Positions 1 through 8,213 of a DNA stretch of 64,000 nt are shown here, piece after piece. The stretch is from Deltaproteobacteria bacterium (lineage in GTDB: Bacteria > Myxococcota > Kuafuiibacteriia > Kuafuiibacteriales > Kuafuiibacteriaceae), in assembly GCA_016713425.1 (NCBI GenBank), contig JADJPE010000005.1, forward strand, positions 4,748,501 through 4,812,500. The letters run 5' to 3'. Below the pieces are notes generated by a model. It worked only from the letters and a program-made list of their open reading frames with translations, was not told the DNA's origin and did no database searches. The translations under genes and the position numbers were made by a program. How positions within the stretch are numbered: the stretch's first letter is position 1; each line of letters begins with the position of its first letter.

Positions 1-47
1 CTTGGAGCCGCGGCGTCTCGTTTGATTTTCGGAGGATGGGATCGGGG

Positions 48-983
48 ATGCTTCAACAGAGGACCGTGAGGGCGAACGTGCACGGCAGTGGCGTCGGGCT
101 TCACTCGGGCGTCACTACGAATTTCTGCATTCGGCCCGCAGAGCCTGACACGGGGATTGTGTTCGTTCGCACGGACCTTTCGCCGCACGTGGAGATTCCG
201 GCCCACGCGCGTCACGTCGTCGCCACACGTCTCGCGACGACGATCGGTGCGGCCTCGGCCACCATTGGAACGGTCGAACATGTTTTGGCCACGCTGTATG
301 GTCTCGGGGTCGACAACGCGCGGATCGAGGTCGATGGCCCTGAAATGCCGATCCTCGACGGCTCGGCCGCGGACTTCGTCGAGCTCATTTGTGCTTCGGG
401 GGGTACGGTGGCGCAGCGCCGGCCCAAGCGCTTTCTGGTTGTGCGGCGCGCCGTCGAGGTCGAGGACGCTGACACCGGGCGCTTCGTCCGGCTCGAGCCG
501 GCCACGTCGTTTCATATTCGCGCCAGCATCGACTTCGACCATCCGCTCGTGAGCAACCAGCGTTTCGAGATCGCGGTGTCCGATACGGCCTTCGTTCGCG
601 AGATCGCGCGGGCGCGGACGTTTTGCTTCGCCAAGGACATCGAGAAGATGCGCGCCGCCGGCCTTGCGCTCGGGGGCAGCGTCGAGAACGCGGTCGTCAT
701 CGATGACTTTTCGATCCGCAACCCGGATGGGCTTCGATTTCCCGACGAGTTCGTGCGCCACAAGGTTCTCGACGCAATCGGCGACCTCTCCTTGGTCGGG
801 GCGCCGATCATCGGGCGGTACATCGGCGTGCGCGGTGGGCACATGATGAACGCGTCCTTGATCTCTTCGCTTCTCTCCGACGCGCGGGCGTTCGAACTTT
901 TCGAGTTCAATCGGAAGACCGAGGCGGTTGGACACGCGCTCGAGCTCCCGGATTTCCGCGTCGGCCGCTTGGCGACGGCCTAA
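48..983 (+). CDS. lpxC: UDP-3-O-acyl-N-acetylglucosamine deacetylase LpxC
   Basis: Zinc-dependent deacetylase catalysing the committed step of lipid A synthesis in the cytoplasm, so the host has an LPS outer membrane. The 311-aa product matches the usual LpxC length (about 305). Visible signatures are GVGLHSG near the N-terminus, the first zinc-ligand region TVEHVLATLYG, the DGPEMPILDGSA loop, and the HKVLDAIGDLSL motif that supplies the second histidine and the aspartate zinc ligands. An upstream ATG at 36 directly abuts the GGAGG at 31-35. The ATG at 48 leaves 12 nt and starts exactly where family members do (MLQQRTV), so it is preferred. The gene is followed by a scar region rather than by another envelope gene. 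Confidence 0.96.
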   Translation: MLQQRTVRANVHGSGVGLHSGVTTNFCIRPAEPDTGIVFVRTDLSPHVEIPAHARHVVATRLATTIGAASATIGTVEHVLATLYGLGVDNARIEVDGPEMPILDGSAADFVELICASGGTVAQRRPKRFLVVRRAVEVEDADTGRFVRLEPATSFHIRASIDFDHPLVSNQRFEIAVSDTAFVREIARARTFCFAKDIEKMRAAGLALGGSVENAVVIDDFSIRNPDGLRFPDEFVRHKVLDAIGDLSLVGAPIIGRYIGVRGGHMMNASLISSLLSDARAFELFEFNRKTEAVGHALELPDFRVGRLATA

Positions 984-984
984 C

Positions 985-1015
985 TGTGCTCGGCCGACAT
1001 GCCGATTCCTTGGTT
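985..1015 (-). repeat. Relic of an IS630-type right terminal repeat
   Basis: Starting 2 nt after the lpxC stop, the sequence TGTGCTCGGCCGACATGCCG and about ten further bases match, in inverted orientation and with about three mismatches in 31, the right end of the IS630-like element at 25450-25480. No transposase is present here. It looks like the end of an otherwise deleted copy. The match is too long and too specific for chance, but only two full right-end copies are available in this window for comparison. Confidence 0.6.
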
Positions 1016-1021
1016 CCCGGT

Positions 1022-1100
1022 GTGTGCCGTGAAACGGCGGAGATGTTGTCGGTGAGAGTCCGGCCCAAGGAATTATCGGTGCACCTTGGTAGCCTCGATC
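1022..1100 (+). other. Possible 5' end of a degraded group II intron
   Basis: The stretch begins GTGTGCC (bacterial group II introns start GUGYG). About 40 nt later it contains GGTGAGAGTCC, the near-invariant domain I motif of many bacterial group II introns (GGTGAAAGTCC). It also has small complementary arms such as GCCGTGAAACGGC at 1027-1039. No intron-encoded reverse transcriptase, domain V hairpin or 3' end was found downstream. If the call is right, only a 5' fragment remains, lying directly against the IS relic. The whole gap 1016-1353 holds no other gene I can support; the short plus-strand ORFs there resemble no family. Confidence 0.38.
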
Positions 1101-1353
1101 ACCGCCGGGGCCGGATTGATGCGGTCGTCTGGTCAACGACATCTTCGTGACATCTGTCCGCGAGCGACTCGAGTGGCGGTCGGAGGGACCTTCGGTCTGG
1201 TTCGAGGCGAGCACAGTGGCCTTCAGGCTGGGCACGAGCGGGCGCCGTGTCGCCGTGTCCGCATCCGCCTCGCAGAACACACGCGACGCGCGATGGGCCC
1301 TCGCTTGGGATGATTGTCAGGTCGGGCCATAGAGGTGGCTGGCCAGAGAAGGG

Positions 1354-1420
1354 TTTATATGGTCAGGGTTGCTCCTTGATAATGTTTTATGCATGAGTCT
1401 TTAAGTTGTTTTAAGTGTCG
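1354..1420 (+). promoter_or_regulatory. Candidate promoter and operator for hipBA
   Basis: An AT-rich island sits in otherwise GC-rich DNA. TTTATA (1354-1359) and GATAAT (1378-1383), 18 bp apart, make a plausible sigma70-type promoter. Downstream, TTAAGTTGTT (1401-1410) and TTAAGTGTCG (1411-1420) form a direct repeat with a 10-bp period, one helical turn. That is what one expects for two HipB dimers bound side by side between promoter and start codon. Autorepression by HipB is known for the family; the assignment of this site is inference. Confidence 0.4.
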
Positions 1421-1435
1421 TGTATAGGTCCTTAT

Positions 1436-1768
1436 ATGCGCTCATCCATCCACGATGTTCTTCCGCCAAAACTCCGCAGGACCCTTCGGAAGCTGGGGCA
1501 GGACATCTCGATCGCGCGCAGGAAGCGTAACCTCACGGTCCAGATGATGGTCGAGCGCCTGGGCGTGGCCAAGTCGACCTATCTCCGTGTTGAGAAGGGC
1601 GACCCAACGGTTGCGACGGGCATTCTTGCGATGACGCTGTTCGTTCTTGGCGTCGATGATGGGCTGACAAACCTGGTTGATCCAGGTCGCGACGAGCAGG
1701 GACTCCTTCTCGATGCTCAGCGTCTCCCAAAGCGCGTTCGCCTGAAGAAGGAACGGATGGATCCATGA
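1436..1768 (+). CDS. hipB: HipB-like helix-turn-helix antitoxin
   Basis: A 110-aa XRE/HipB-type DNA-binding protein. The helix-turn-helix covers roughly residues 17-75, with RRTLRKLGQDISIARRKRN followed by the recognition region LGVAKSTYLRVEKGDPTVATG. The C-terminal 30 residues are charged, as in HipB tails. A GTG at 1415 would add seven residues; the ATG at 1436 is preferred. The stop codon overlaps the hipA start in an ATGA, so the two proteins are translated together, as expected for antitoxin followed by toxin. HipB neutralises HipA and represses the operon in known systems. Confidence 0.85.
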   Translation: MRSSIHDVLPPKLRRTLRKLGQDISIARRKRNLTVQMMVERLGVAKSTYLRVEKGDPTVATGILAMTLFVLGVDDGLTNLVDPGRDEQGLLLDAQRLPKRVRLKKERMDP

Positions 1769-3060
1769 AGCGCACCATCAAGGTGTTTCTTGGAGACGAC
1801 GCGGCTCCGATCGGTCGGCTTCGCTATGATGCGGATGGAACGCGCGAGAGCGCCGCGTTCGAATACGATCCGTCGTGGCTCGAAACGCCGGATAGGTATT
1901 CGATCGAGCCAAGCCTCAAGCTCGTACGCGGGTCGCAGTTTCACCGAAGAGTGAAGGAAGGTTCGCTCTTTCACGGCGCGATCGCCGATACCGAGCCTGA
2001 CGGCTGGGGACGCAGAGTCATTCTACGCGATCATGCGAAGCAGCGTCAGAGGGCGCGGCTCGAAGGCAAGCACTTTGACGCCCACGCGCTTGGTTCGCTC
2101 GATATGTTGCTTGCCGTCGACGACGTGAGTCGGATCGGCGCGCTACGCTTTCAGGATGAAGAAGGCGTCTTCCGTCGAGCGTCTGAGGAAGGTCGGCGTG
2201 CGGTTCCGCCGTTGGTTGAGCTGAAGCAACTTCTCGCCTCGAGTCGAGCTGTCGAGATGCAGGCAGAAACGGCGGCCGACTTGGCCTACTTGCGAGGCCA
2301 TGGCACGTCGCTGGGAGGACTTCGTCCGAAGTGCACGGTCGTTGACGATCAAGGCAGACTGTCGATTGGGAAGTTCCCAAGTGTCCAAGACGAACGCGCT
2401 GTCACAAAGGGAGAGGTGCTCGCGCTTCGGCTGGCGAAGCGCGCCGGAATCAGGGCTGCGGAAGCGGTCGTCGTCGACAGCGATGCGTCACCCGTCGCGC
2501 TGATTCGACGCTTCGATCGCGCCGACGGCGGTCAAAGACTTCTATACGTCTCGGCGGCCACGATGCTTGGCGCCGAACCAAGCGATCAAGTGGAGCACAC
2601 GTACACCGAGATCGTGGATGTCATCCGACAGCACGGCGCTGCGGCACAGGCGGATGTCGAAGAGCTATGGCGTCGAATCGCGTTTTCGATTCTCATCACA
2701 AACGTGGATGATCACCTCCACAATCATGGATTCATTCACGTTGGACGAGGTCATTGGCGCTTGTCTCCGGCGTTCGATGTCAATCCCTTTCCGGAGCGCA
2801 ATCGCGAGCTGAAAACATGGATTTCAGAAGAGACCGGCCCCGAGGCCACCATCGCGGCTCTACTGTCCGTGGCGCCGTATTTCAGGCTTACGAAGTCACG
2901 AGCAAGGGCCGTGCTGTCTGAAGTTGAAGAGGCCGTTTCAGAATGGCGCGCCGAAGCCGCATTGATCGGGATGACCGAGCGGGAATTCGAGCCGTTCGAA
3001 GAGGCCTTCGAACACGCTGAGCGCGAGGCGGCTCGACGTGCCGTCCGCTTGAGCGTCTGA
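1765..3060 (+). CDS. hipA: HipA-type serine/threonine kinase toxin
   Basis: A 431-aa HipA-fold kinase; in E. coli HipA phosphorylates glutamyl-tRNA synthetase and causes growth arrest. The N-terminal subdomain (about 1-110) is followed by the nucleotide-binding segment HGTSLGGLRPKCTVV and the SIGKFPS strand. The catalytic loop NVDDHLHNHGFI and the metal-binding LSPAFDVNP segment follow. All catalytic elements appear intact, so this should be an active toxin. The serine in TSLGG occupies the P-loop region that is autophosphorylated in E. coli HipA. ATGA overlap with hipB. The pair lies beside mobile-element relics, which fits acquisition by transfer. Confidence 0.88.
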   Translation: MKRTIKVFLGDDAAPIGRLRYDADGTRESAAFEYDPSWLETPDRYSIEPSLKLVRGSQFHRRVKEGSLFHGAIADTEPDGWGRRVILRDHAKQRQRARLEGKHFDAHALGSLDMLLAVDDVSRIGALRFQDEEGVFRRASEEGRRAVPPLVELKQLLASSRAVEMQAETAADLAYLRGHGTSLGGLRPKCTVVDDQGRLSIGKFPSVQDERAVTKGEVLALRLAKRAGIRAAEAVVVDSDASPVALIRRFDRADGGQRLLYVSAATMLGAEPSDQVEHTYTEIVDVIRQHGAAAQADVEELWRRIAFSILITNVDDHLHNHGFIHVGRGHWRLSPAFDVNPFPERNRELKTWISEETGPEATIAALLSVAPYFRLTKSRARAVLSEVEEAVSEWRAEAALIGMTEREFEPFEEAFEHAEREAARRAVRLSV

Positions 3061-3358
3061 GCGCTTGGACCGTTCCCCCCGGATCACTGCATGCACCCAC
3101 TAAAGGCGCCGGTCGGCGCGCCTTACCGAGCCTGGTCGCGTCGCTCGCGGTCGCGGGGTGGCTTTCGGAACGAGGCGTGGCGTTGAGTTCCTCGCTGGTA
3201 CTTGCGCGGTGGGCGCACCTCCCCACCAGCGCACGGGCGACCGCGGCGAAGCGAAGAGAGGTCCGCGCCCCGAACGGGACGGGTGGACGGGTTCGGCGAT
3301 CAGAGCTCGAATGAAAGCGGTGGGGGATCGTGCGTGCCTCGATGACGTCGAATCCGAT
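3061..3358. other. Non-coding gap between convergent hipA and pabB
   Basis: No gene is supported here. A perfect 7-bp stem (AAGGCGC at 3103-3109, GCGCCTT at 3118-3124, 8-nt loop) lies about 45 bp after the hipA stop and could end transcription, but it lacks a T tract. The remainder is GC-rich and featureless to the eye. Confidence 0.4.
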
Positions 3359-4930
3359 TCAGGTGCCGTTGGATGTCGCGGGATTCGACCGCGCTGGGTC
3401 GAGCGCGCGCGCTAGGCTCTGCGCCTTGATCTCGGTTTCAATCCATTCCTGTCCGGGGTCCGAGTCGGCGACGATTCCGCCACCGACCATGAATGTGACC
3501 TCGTCATGGACGAATTCGGCTGTGCGAATGGCGACGCTCGCCCGCATGGCGCCATCGGGTCCGAGGTAGGCAATTGTCCCCATCGATACACCGCGCGGCG
3601 CGTCCTCGAGGGCGTCGATGATCTCCATCGCACGGAGCTTGGGAACCCCGGTGATCGAACCGCCCGGGAACATCGATCGAAGGAGGTCCACGGCAGAAAA
3701 CCTTGAAGGTAATGTGGCCCGGATGGCGCTCGTCAGGTGGTGGACCGTGGGAAAAGACTCGAGATAGGCGCATCGCTCGACCACGACGCTCGGGATGTCG
3801 GCGAGACGGCCGAGATCGTTGCGCAAGAGGTCGACGATCATGCGGTGCTCAGCCAGGTCCTTCTCGCTCGCGAGGAGTTCCATGGCGAGCGCTCGATCGC
3901 GGGCCATGTCTTCGCTGCGCGCACGCGTACCCTTGATCGGAAAGGTTGTGGCCGTACGCGACGTCGCGTGAACGTCGAGAAAACACTCGGGTGAGGCCGA
4001 CACGAGCGTGCGGTCGAGATCGATGGCGAGGTAGGCCGAAAACGGTGGGGCGCCCTGGTCGAGGAGACGCCGGAAGGCCGCGGCCGGTGTGCCTCGGTAG
4101 CGCCCGCGGCGAGGGCAGACCAGGTTGACCTGGTAGATCTCGCCTCGACCGATCAAGTCGAGCGCTTCACGGATGCGCTGCTGATGCACGCGCTGAGATA
4201 CAGGTGCGTCGAGCGACCCGACGAGGCGGCCGGTGAGTGCCGGAGGACGAGGACCTTCTTTGATGCCTGCGGTGAGGCATTGGGCGAGCCTCTCGGCGCG
4301 CGCGATGGCGCCTGCGGTCGGTTGGGCGAGGACTAGGCCTTCTTGGGTTGCTTCGTTGCGCGCGTAGATCGCATCGTAAAGACCAAACCACGACCCCGGA
4401 AGCCCAGAGGTCGATCTTCTTGGGGCGCGCGGACGTGCTTGGGTTGCGAAGCCTTCGTCATAGCTGATGTAGCCGACTGCGCCGCCGATGAAGGGTGGGT
4501 AAACAGGATGGCCATCTTGTTCGTCCGATGATGACCGGTCGGCGCCATCGGCGTCATCGGCGTCATCGGCGCCATCGCCGTACTTCGTGTGGTCGGCCGC
4601 ATCGATGGGGGGCCAAGCCCAATCGCGGAGCGAAGCCCACGCTTGCTCGATGGAGGAATGCACGCTGACAGGCTCGAGGCTCCCGTAAGACCAGCCGGTG
4701 AGCGCACGTGCGCCATGGCCCGATCGAAGGATCACGGGATGGTCGCCGACCCCGCCGTCATGGCGACGGTGGAAATCGATCTCGGTATGGTGAAGCCCAT
4801 GGATGGGGCCGAACCCGAGCAGTGTGCTCGGGCACGGCGCGAAGGCAGGAAATCGCGCGACGACGAGCGGATGCCGCGGGGAACGTACGCCGTCTCGCTG
4901 AATCCTGACGTTCTTGGCGGCGATCACCAC
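3359..4930 (-). CDS. pabB: Aminodeoxychorismate synthase component I
   Basis: Chorismate-using enzyme of folate synthesis: with a PabA glutaminase it makes 4-amino-4-deoxychorismate. The 523-aa product shows the N-terminal signature PPFIGGAVGYISYDEGF, then GEIYQVNL, the PIKGT motif near residue 333 and FPGGSITGVPK near 421. Lysine in PIKGT marks PabB, since TrpE has alanine there. A GTG start at 4930 is chosen because AGGAGG lies 7 nt upstream. A longer reading frame continues upstream only as antisense of fusA. It follows fusA by 32 bp on the same strand. An Asp/Ala/Gly insert (about residues 118-130), encoded by a 9-bp tandem repeat at 4542-4577, sits before the conserved core. Confidence 0.9.
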   Translation of the reverse strand: MVIAAKNVRIQRDGVRSPRHPLVVARFPAFAPCPSTLLGFGPIHGLHHTEIDFHRRHDGGVGDHPVILRSGHGARALTGWSYGSLEPVSVHSSIEQAWASLRDWAWPPIDAADHTKYGDGADDADDADGADRSSSDEQDGHPVYPPFIGGAVGYISYDEGFATQARPRAPRRSTSGLPGSWFGLYDAIYARNEATQEGLVLAQPTAGAIARAERLAQCLTAGIKEGPRPPALTGRLVGSLDAPVSQRVHQQRIREALDLIGRGEIYQVNLVCPRRGRYRGTPAAAFRRLLDQGAPPFSAYLAIDLDRTLVSASPECFLDVHATSRTATTFPIKGTRARSEDMARDRALAMELLASEKDLAEHRMIVDLLRNDLGRLADIPSVVVERCAYLESFPTVHHLTSAIRATLPSRFSAVDLLRSMFPGGSITGVPKLRAMEIIDALEDAPRGVSMGTIAYLGPDGAMRASVAIRTAEFVHDEVTFMVGGGIVADSDPGQEWIETEIKAQSLARALDPARSNPATSNGT

Positions 4931-4962
4931 GGGCAACCCTCCTGAGACGCGACACCGCTTCG

Positions 4963-7032
4963 TCAGTCCAAGCTGTCGAATCGATCGAAGCGCATCGAGA
5001 ATGTCCCTCGTCCTTCGGTGAGCGATCGGAGGTCCGTCGAGTAGCCGAACATCTTGGTCATCGCGACGGTCGCGTGGACCACGCCGCGTGCGCCCTCGGT
5101 CTCGACGCCTTCGATGCGGGCGCCGCGAGCCGACAGGTCGCCGACGACACTGCCGACCATGGTGTCGGGGACGAAGACCTCGAGGTGCATCAAAGGGGCG
5201 AGCGTCGTCGGTTGCGCGTCCTTGATCGCCGATCGCGTCGCATTCGATGTGGCAACTCGGAGGGCGATCGTGGTCGTTTCGCCCGGCGAAGTCCGGAGTT
5301 CGACGAGCTCGATCTCGACGTCCTGCACCGGATAACCATCGATCGGGCCGGCCTCGAGGGCGTCGAGTGCGCCCAGCCCGATCTCCTTGAGATCTTTTTC
5401 GCTGACGGGGAACTCGGCGATGTTGGTCGCATCGCGGAGATCCTTGAAGCCGCTTCCGGCGTCGCGGGCGGCTGGTTTGACACGCACCTTTGCAAAGGCA
5501 AAGAGCCGCTGCTTCTTCTCTTCGTCGAGGAAACGCTCGAAGGTCTCGCTCGCGGCCGCAGCACGCCGAATGGTCTCGCGGTAGACCACGCTCGGGTTGC
5601 CGGTGTTCACCTCGATGCCGAACTCGGTTCGAAGGCGGTCGACGAGGATCTCTAGGTGTAGCTCGCCCATTCCGGCGAGGAGCATCTGGCCGGTGTTCTC
5701 GTCCTCCTTGAGTTCGACGGTCGGATCTTCGTCGTCGAGCTTTCGCAATGCATCCTGCAGCTTGTCGAGATCTCGATTGTGGCGGGGCTCGACCGCGCAC
5801 GCGATGACGGGTTTGAGGAACTGCATCTTCTCGAAAACGATGGGGTCGGCCTTGTCGCATAAAGTGTCGCCGGTTCGGGCGAAGCGAAGACCTGCCGCAA
5901 GCACGAGGTCGCCCGCTTCGGCGCGATCGGCGCGCTCGCGTTTGTTGGCATGAACGCGGAAAAGGCGCGCGACGCGTTCGTTCTGGCCACGGCTCGAGTT
6001 CAGGACTTCGTCGCCCGCATCGAGCGTCCCGGAGTAGATGCGCAGGAAGACGTGTCGGCGTCCTTCGGCGAGGATCACCTTGAAGACGAGCGCCGAGAAC
6101 GGCGCGTTGGCGTCGGGCGGACGACTTATTCGTTCCTCGGTGTCTGGCTTGAAGCCTTCTGCTGCGATGACCTCGAGCGGCGAGGGCAGGTAGTCGACGA
6201 TGGCGTCGAGCAACGGGAGGACGCCGCGATCGCGCAGCGCGGAGCCGGCGAGTACGGGCTGAAGGCGGTTGGCGATCGTTCCGCGCCGGAGGACCTCGCG
6301 GAGCTTCTCGGTCGAGATCTCACCGCCGCCCAGGAAAGTCTCGGCGACCTCGTCGTCGACGTCGCCGCACGCTTCGATCAGCTTTTCTCGGTGCTCGGCG
6401 GCCTCCGCCATGAGAGCGTCCGGGATCGGGCCGCGCTCGGCGACCTCGCCGTGTTTGCCCGAAAAGGTGACGGCCTCCATGGTGAGGAGATCGATGACTC
6501 CGGCGAACTTGTCTTCGGCCCCGATCGGAATCTGAATGGGCACGGGCTGAGCACCAAGCTTGGTCTTCATCTCGCGGACGACGCGAAAGAAATCGGCGCC
6601 GACGCGGTCCATCTTGTTGACGAAAGCGATGCGCGGGACCTGGTACTTGACGGCTTGTCGCCAAACCGTCTCGGACTGCGGCTCGACCCCACCGACGGCG
6701 CAGAAGACAGTGACGCACCCGTCGAGCACCCGCAGAGATCGTTCGACTTCGACCGTGAAATCGACGTGGCCCGGGGTATCGATGAGGTGGATGTCGTGGT
6801 CACGCCACGGGCAGGTGGTGACTGCTGCGGTAATGGTTATCCCGCGATCCTGCTCCTGCTCCATGTAGTCCATGGTCGCAGCCCCGTCATGCACTTCTCC
6901 GGTCTTGTGAATCCGCCCAGTATAGAAAAGGATACGTTCCGAGACCGTGGTCTTTCCTGCGTCGATGTGGGCTGCGATCCCGATGTTGCGGACTCGGCCC
7001 ATCTTCGAGGGCTTGTTCGCCTTCCTATTCAT
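4963..7032 (-). CDS. fusA: Elongation factor G
   Basis: Translational GTPase driving ribosomal translocation, 689 aa, the normal EF-G length. The P-loop AHIDAGKTT (residues 21-29), switch region RGITITAA, DTPGHVDF and NKMD are all present. Domains II-V follow, ending in the typical C-terminal segment MTKMFGYSTDLRSLTEGRGTF. It stands outside a str operon (no rpsL, rpsG or tuf nearby), so it may be one of two EF-G copies; that is inference. The ATG at 7032 is followed by a Lys-rich leader and the usual MGRVRNIGIAAH. Confidence 0.95.
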   Translation of the reverse strand: MNRKANKPSKMGRVRNIGIAAHIDAGKTTVSERILFYTGRIHKTGEVHDGAATMDYMEQEQDRGITITAAVTTCPWRDHDIHLIDTPGHVDFTVEVERSLRVLDGCVTVFCAVGGVEPQSETVWRQAVKYQVPRIAFVNKMDRVGADFFRVVREMKTKLGAQPVPIQIPIGAEDKFAGVIDLLTMEAVTFSGKHGEVAERGPIPDALMAEAAEHREKLIEACGDVDDEVAETFLGGGEISTEKLREVLRRGTIANRLQPVLAGSALRDRGVLPLLDAIVDYLPSPLEVIAAEGFKPDTEERISRPPDANAPFSALVFKVILAEGRRHVFLRIYSGTLDAGDEVLNSSRGQNERVARLFRVHANKRERADRAEAGDLVLAAGLRFARTGDTLCDKADPIVFEKMQFLKPVIACAVEPRHNRDLDKLQDALRKLDDEDPTVELKEDENTGQMLLAGMGELHLEILVDRLRTEFGIEVNTGNPSVVYRETIRRAAAASETFERFLDEEKKQRLFAFAKVRVKPAARDAGSGFKDLRDATNIAEFPVSEKDLKEIGLGALDALEAGPIDGYPVQDVEIELVELRTSPGETTTIALRVATSNATRSAIKDAQPTTLAPLMHLEVFVPDTMVGSVVGDLSARGARIEGVETEGARGVVHATVAMTKMFGYSTDLRSLTEGRGTFSMRFDRFDSLD

Positions 7033-7093
7033 GAGGGCGGGACTCTAGCATGGCGGGTGAAGGTTCGGCGTCACGAGTTCTTGGCGGCGGAGA

Positions 7094-7654
7094 ATGATTC
7101 GGTTCGGCTCCATGGCCCTTGAGGCGTGGCATCTCGCGTTGATCGTGGCGGGGCTCACCGCCGCGGTCTGGGTGATCTGGGGTTTTACGGTTCGCGTCCA
7201 GGGCACGTGGGCGCGGGTGGACGAGGGCTTGAAGGTTGGTCAGACCGAGCACATCTGTCTCGTGCAGTTTGGCCCTTTCGTTCGCGGACGCCGGCTCGTG
7301 CCGGGCGGATTTCAGGAACTCACCGGTCTTCTGCGCGGCCGAACCATATGGATTACGCGCCGCGATCACGGGGAAGAGCTCATCGTGAATCAGGGCTTTC
7401 CTCGCGAGCTGGTGGGTGAGATCGACGGGAGCGTGACCGCCAAGATGAAGCTGACCCTTTCGGCCGATGGACGCGCCATCTTTGGCAGCTTCACGCCGCA
7501 GAAGATTGAGTTCACGCATCGTCCGCCCGCGATCACACGGCGCGTGTTCCTGGAGCCGTCCTTCCGACGCTACCGCCTCGTCTCAAGAGAGATACAAGAC
7601 CCAGATCTTGCCCCCGCCAAACCCAAGAAGCGGCCACTCCGTCGGACCGTCTAA
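7094..7654 (+). CDS. Hypothetical membrane-anchored protein
   Basis: I do not recognise this 186-aa protein. It has one N-terminal membrane segment (about residues 8-31, LEAWHLALIVAGLTAAVWVIWGF). A globular, beta-rich domain with regularly spaced charged residues follows, then a Lys/Arg/Pro-rich tail ending KPKKRPLRRTV. It reads away from fusA across a 61-bp divergent spacer. The ATG at 7094 has GGAG only one base upstream, so the ATG at 7112 may be the real start. The domain size would suit a cytoplasmic or periplasmic beta-barrel-like fold, but no function is inferred. Confidence 0.65.
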   Translation: MIRFGSMALEAWHLALIVAGLTAAVWVIWGFTVRVQGTWARVDEGLKVGQTEHICLVQFGPFVRGRRLVPGGFQELTGLLRGRTIWITRRDHGEELIVNQGFPRELVGEIDGSVTAKMKLTLSADGRAIFGSFTPQKIEFTHRPPAITRRVFLEPSFRRYRLVSREIQDPDLAPAKPKKRPLRRTV

Positions 7655-7744
7655 ACCGGTGCCGGACGGCGGGCTTTACGCACACGTGTTCGCCGACGAT
7701 TTTCGTGTAGAGTCGTTCGCGTGTGAGCCAGGCCTCTTAGGGGC

Positions 7745-7981
7745 ATGGGGAGTGCGCAGGGGATGGGAAATGGGATGGGGCATTCGGTTCGTGGGCACTA
7801 CAACGCGTGCAAGGTCTTTTCTGCAACGAAGGCGCGGGAGCGGGAAGAAATCGGAGAGACTGTGACGAGGTGGCTCTCCGATACGCCGGATATTCGCGTG
7901 GTCGAGACCGTCGTGACGCAGTCGAGTGACAATGAATTCCATTGTCTCACGATCACGATCTTCTACGAGCGCGCCAATTGA
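7745..7981 (+). CDS. Small conserved protein of unknown function
   Basis: A 78-aa protein with a well-ordered core, KVFSATKAREREEIGETVTRW followed by VVETVVTQSSDNEFHCLTIT. It resembles a small family I recall from myxobacterial-type genomes, with alpha-helix then beta-strands and no known function. Several in-frame ATGs (7745, 7763, 7775) precede the core; the last gives a 68-aa protein that starts closer to it. Codon use and the conserved pattern argue that it is real. It lies between a membrane protein and a tandem-repeat region. Confidence 0.7.
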   Translation: MGSAQGMGNGMGHSVRGHYNACKVFSATKAREREEIGETVTRWLSDTPDIRVVETVVTQSSDNEFHCLTITIFYERAN

Positions 7982-7986
7982 TCGAC

Positions 7987-8150
7987 GAGCGTTTGAGCTT
8001 CTGGGCGTTCGAGTCTTTGCGCATTGGGACGGCTGCGCGTTTGAGCCGCTGCGCGTTTGAGCCGCTGCGCGCTTGAGCCGCTGCGCGTTTGAGCCGCTGC
8101 GCGCTTGAGCCGCTGCGCGCTTGAGCCGCTGCGCGCTTGAGCTTCTGGCC
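7987..8150. repeat. 16-bp tandem repeat array
   Basis: Seven exact-period copies of TTGAGCCGCTGCGCG(T/C) begin at 8041, 8057, 8073, 8089, 8105, 8121 and 8137. The array is flanked on both sides by diverged units, and GCG(T/C)TTGAGCTTCTGG occurs at both borders (7987 and 8132). The unit is not a multiple of three and the region is intergenic. There are no spacers, so it is not CRISPR. The long minus-strand reading frames across it are artefacts of the repeat. Confidence 0.9.
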
Positions 8151-8213
8151 ATGACGCTCTGGGCTCATCTGCTTGGAGCGCACGGTTGTTGACAGTGTGG
8201 GGCGCGCGGTGGA

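Noticed and set aside
1086..1332. Two short plus-strand frames after lpxC as genes
   Set aside because: No ribosome site, no family resemblance, and they overlap the possible intron relic.
4931..5860. Long N-terminal extension of the pabB reading frame
   Set aside because: This part runs antisense over fusA, is Arg/Asp-rich in the way shadow frames are, and a strong AGGAGG with GTG sets the pabB start at 4930.
5950..7122. Plus-strand 390-codon frame
   Set aside because: Entirely opposite to fusA; composition (Asp/Val/Gly-rich) reflects the reverse complement of a coding strand.
7987..8150. CRISPR array
   Set aside because: Units are contiguous with no unique spacers, only 16 bp long, and no cas genes are present.
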